Part shown: piece after piece, positions 62,715-64,000 of the stretch
Position numbering within the stretch: the first letter of the stretch is position 1
Layout: each line of letters begins with the position of its first letter
DNA from: Natrarchaeobaculum sulfurireducens
GTDB taxonomy: Archaea; Halobacteriota; Halobacteria; Halobacteriales; Natrialbaceae
Reading direction: 5' to 3'
NCBI RefSeq assembly: GCF_003430825.1
Contig: NZ_CP024047.1
Coordinates: forward strand, 2,108,001-2,172,000
Length of the DNA stretch: 64,000 nucleotides
Made by a program: the position numbers and the translations under genes
Notes under the pieces: model-generated
Databases searched by the model: none
Seen by the model: the letters and a program-made list of their open reading frames with translations, nothing else
Told to the model about the DNA's origin: nothing

Positions 62715-64000
62715 TTAATACGACGCCAAAGTGCTTTGTCCAACGTCAGGGAATAGAGATCCCTCAGACAGCATCTCCTCCACCAACTCGTCAATCTTTG
62801 CCTGTACGATCTCCAGTTCCTCGATAGTTTTCTTGTTGTACTTACGCTTGCTTACGTTCGTGTGCTGGGGAACGATTTCGTGGGCTTCCATCGAGAGTTC
62901 AGCGAGCCGCTCGCTGTCCTCAGTTTGCTTGTACTCAGGTAGTTCAAGCTTAGAAACCACCGTTTTCGAGAGACTTGATTTCCCCTCGGAAGCGATTCCT
63001 TTGATTGACTTCTGGTAAATAGACGAGTTGAGCAGCCCGCAGAGGAAGTGAGCCTCGTACTCGTCATCGGTTGAGATAAACATGAAGTGGTCGCCAGGGA
63101 CGACCATCTTTTCGCCCAAGTCCTCGTCATCAACGGTGCTGACTACAGTAAAATGTGGCTTGAATCCGAGCCGGCACCAGACTACTTTGTAATCCGACCA
63201 CGTGTACTCGCCGAGCCCGAAAACGTTGTAGAAAGTGCCCTTATCAAGCCACGTCGAGGATCGATCTTCTAAGGCCTGTCTGTGCGACTTCAGGTACTCA
63301 TACGTCTTGGGACAGTTGTTCTGTATCTCGGTTTCGTTGTCCTCGTTGGCTTTCTTGATGGGGACGAGGTGTAATTCGTGACCGAACAACCCGTACTTCA
63401 CCACGTGCTTCGACTTGAGATAGGGGTAGACAAAATCAGGCTCCAGATCGCCGAGTTGGTCTCGATCGATGCTATACACATCCGTTGCGTCGTCTTTAAC
63501 ACCGTGTCGGATGTCGTGTTCACACTCACCAAGAGCCCGGTTTTCTGCATCCTCTCTGACCCACGATGAGGATGGGTCGTCTTCCTCCACTGGAATCATT
63601 CCGGTCTCTTCGTGTTTCAACGTCTCTCGCATGACATCAACGTTGGTGAACGAGGGCTTTCCGCTCACTTTCTTCCATGAAGTGGCCACGATTGGAAATT
63701 CGGGCTTGCTATCGGCGCGCAGAGTATAGATAGCCGAATGCACCCCCACGTCGTCACCGAACGGCTGCAACCGGTTAAAGTCGTGAACGTGACGAACCGC
63801 GACCGGGCGTGAATTCACCCGTTGCGTACGAAGCAAACGTCCTGCCGGCCCCTTCATAATGTCGCGCTTCAGAACGAAGCTGGCATGGCCATTCTTATTG
63901 AGATAGTGGTGAATGCATACCCAGATGAACGGCACTGAAATGTCGTCGTTGGCGTGTCCCAGTCGCGTCTCAACACCCTGATGTGGAAGCAAATCCAACT
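62715..64000 (-). CDS. Type II DNA methyltransferase / Eco57I-like, C-terminal part
   Basis: At least 427 residues; 5' end outside the window. VPFIWVCIHHYLNKNGHASF then VLKRDIMKGPAGRLLR is the region after the NPPY motif of N6-adenine methylases. The remainder is a target-recognition domain (STWLDKGTFYNVFGLGEYTW, FIST, FLCGLLNSSIYQKSIKG). It forms an R-M pair with the endonuclease, convergent. Confidence 0.8.
   Translation of the reverse strand, partial: LDLLPHQGVETRLGHANDDISVPFIWVCIHHYLNKNGHASFVLKRDIMKGPAGRLLRTQRVNSRPVAVRHVHDFNRLQPFGDDVGVHSAIYTLRADSKPEFPIVATSWKKVSGKPSFTNVDVMRETLKHEETGMIPVEEDDPSSSWVREDAENRALGECEHDIRHGVKDDATDVYSIDRDQLGDLEPDFVYPYLKSKHVVKYGLFGHELHLVPIKKANEDNETEIQNNCPKTYEYLKSHRQALEDRSSTWLDKGTFYNVFGLGEYTWSDYKVVWCRLGFKPHFTVVSTVDDEDLGEKMVVPGDHFMFISTDDEYEAHFLCGLLNSSIYQKSIKGIASEGKSSLSKTVVSKLELPEYKQTEDSERLAELSMEAHEIVPQHTNVSKRKYNKKTIEELEIVQAKIDELVEEMLSEGSLFPDVGQSTLASY

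Overview
The window is chromosomal DNA of an extreme halophilic archaeon (class Halobacteria, probably family Natrialbaceae, though the genus cannot be fixed from sequence alone). The evidence is a high-GC genome rich in CTCGA motifs, very acidic proteins, Tat signals ahead of lipoboxes, archaeal ribosomal proteins S15 and S3ae, KEOPS Pcc1, an archaeal SRP RNA, archaeal ether-lipid prenyltransferase, and TATA boxes about 25 bp upstream of leaderless starts.

Host backbone, 1-40.1 kb. A three-gene overlapping operon on the minus strand encodes a UvrD-type helicase (C-terminus outside the window), a Cas4/AddB-like iron-sulfur nuclease-fold protein and an AddB-like 770-residue protein; it looks like a split AddAB-type end-processing machine. 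A ThDP enzyme, an IS200/IS605 remnant, a CBS protein, a NosL-like lipoprotein and a PAS histidine kinase follow. Next come tRNA-Ala(GGC) and an S15 / RecJ-like / Pcc1 / S3ae operon, TruD, two large multi-PAS kinases, a radical SAM protein and a trpC-trpB-trpA-ADH synthase operon with a TGTACA-type palindrome at its promoter. The remaining host genes include an MGMT-like protein lacking the catalytic Cys, a PAP2 phosphatase paired with an apparently circularly permuted solute-binding lipoprotein, RNase P component 4, a YhbY protein, MscS, an EamA transporter, an HTH-10 regulator, SRP RNA, cysteine synthase, a CoA-binding protein, a RecA-fold ATPase and a UbiA lipid prenyltransferase.

Provirus, 40.18-60.36 kb. 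A tRNA-Arg(TCG) gene is the left boundary of a 20.2-kb integrated element; the last 13 bases of the tRNA, CCTGCAGCGCCCA, recur at 60346-60358 immediately after an integrase gene. Gene content fits a temperate pleolipovirus of the SNJ2/betapleolipovirus type. It has an early operon of tightly overlapping small genes ending in a large wHTH replication-type protein, followed by a GC-rich hairpin region that may be the origin. On the other strand lies a structural block in canonical order (4-TM VP3-like protein, two micro-peptides with one TM each, Tat-exported spike with a C-terminal anchor, ORF6-like, ORF7-like, VP8-like P-loop ATPase). The right end carries two phage-repressor-like wHTH proteins, two tyrosine recombinases, and a zinc-ribbon / 40-aa / integrase operon. 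A 2039-bp IS1182-like element with 7-bp target duplications sits inside. Between the recombinases is a low-GC cargo region (54.7-58.1 kb) of unrecognised, mostly membrane proteins, including a translationally coupled soluble + membrane gene pair. This is the best candidate for an undescribed accessory system.

Right flank, 60.4-64 kb. An IS6-family element with perfect 8-bp target duplications lies about 30 bp beyond the right att site. It is followed by an unknown small gene, a putative PD-(D/E)XK restriction endonuclease and a type II Eco57I-like methyltransferase running off the window: a restriction-modification island outside the provirus.
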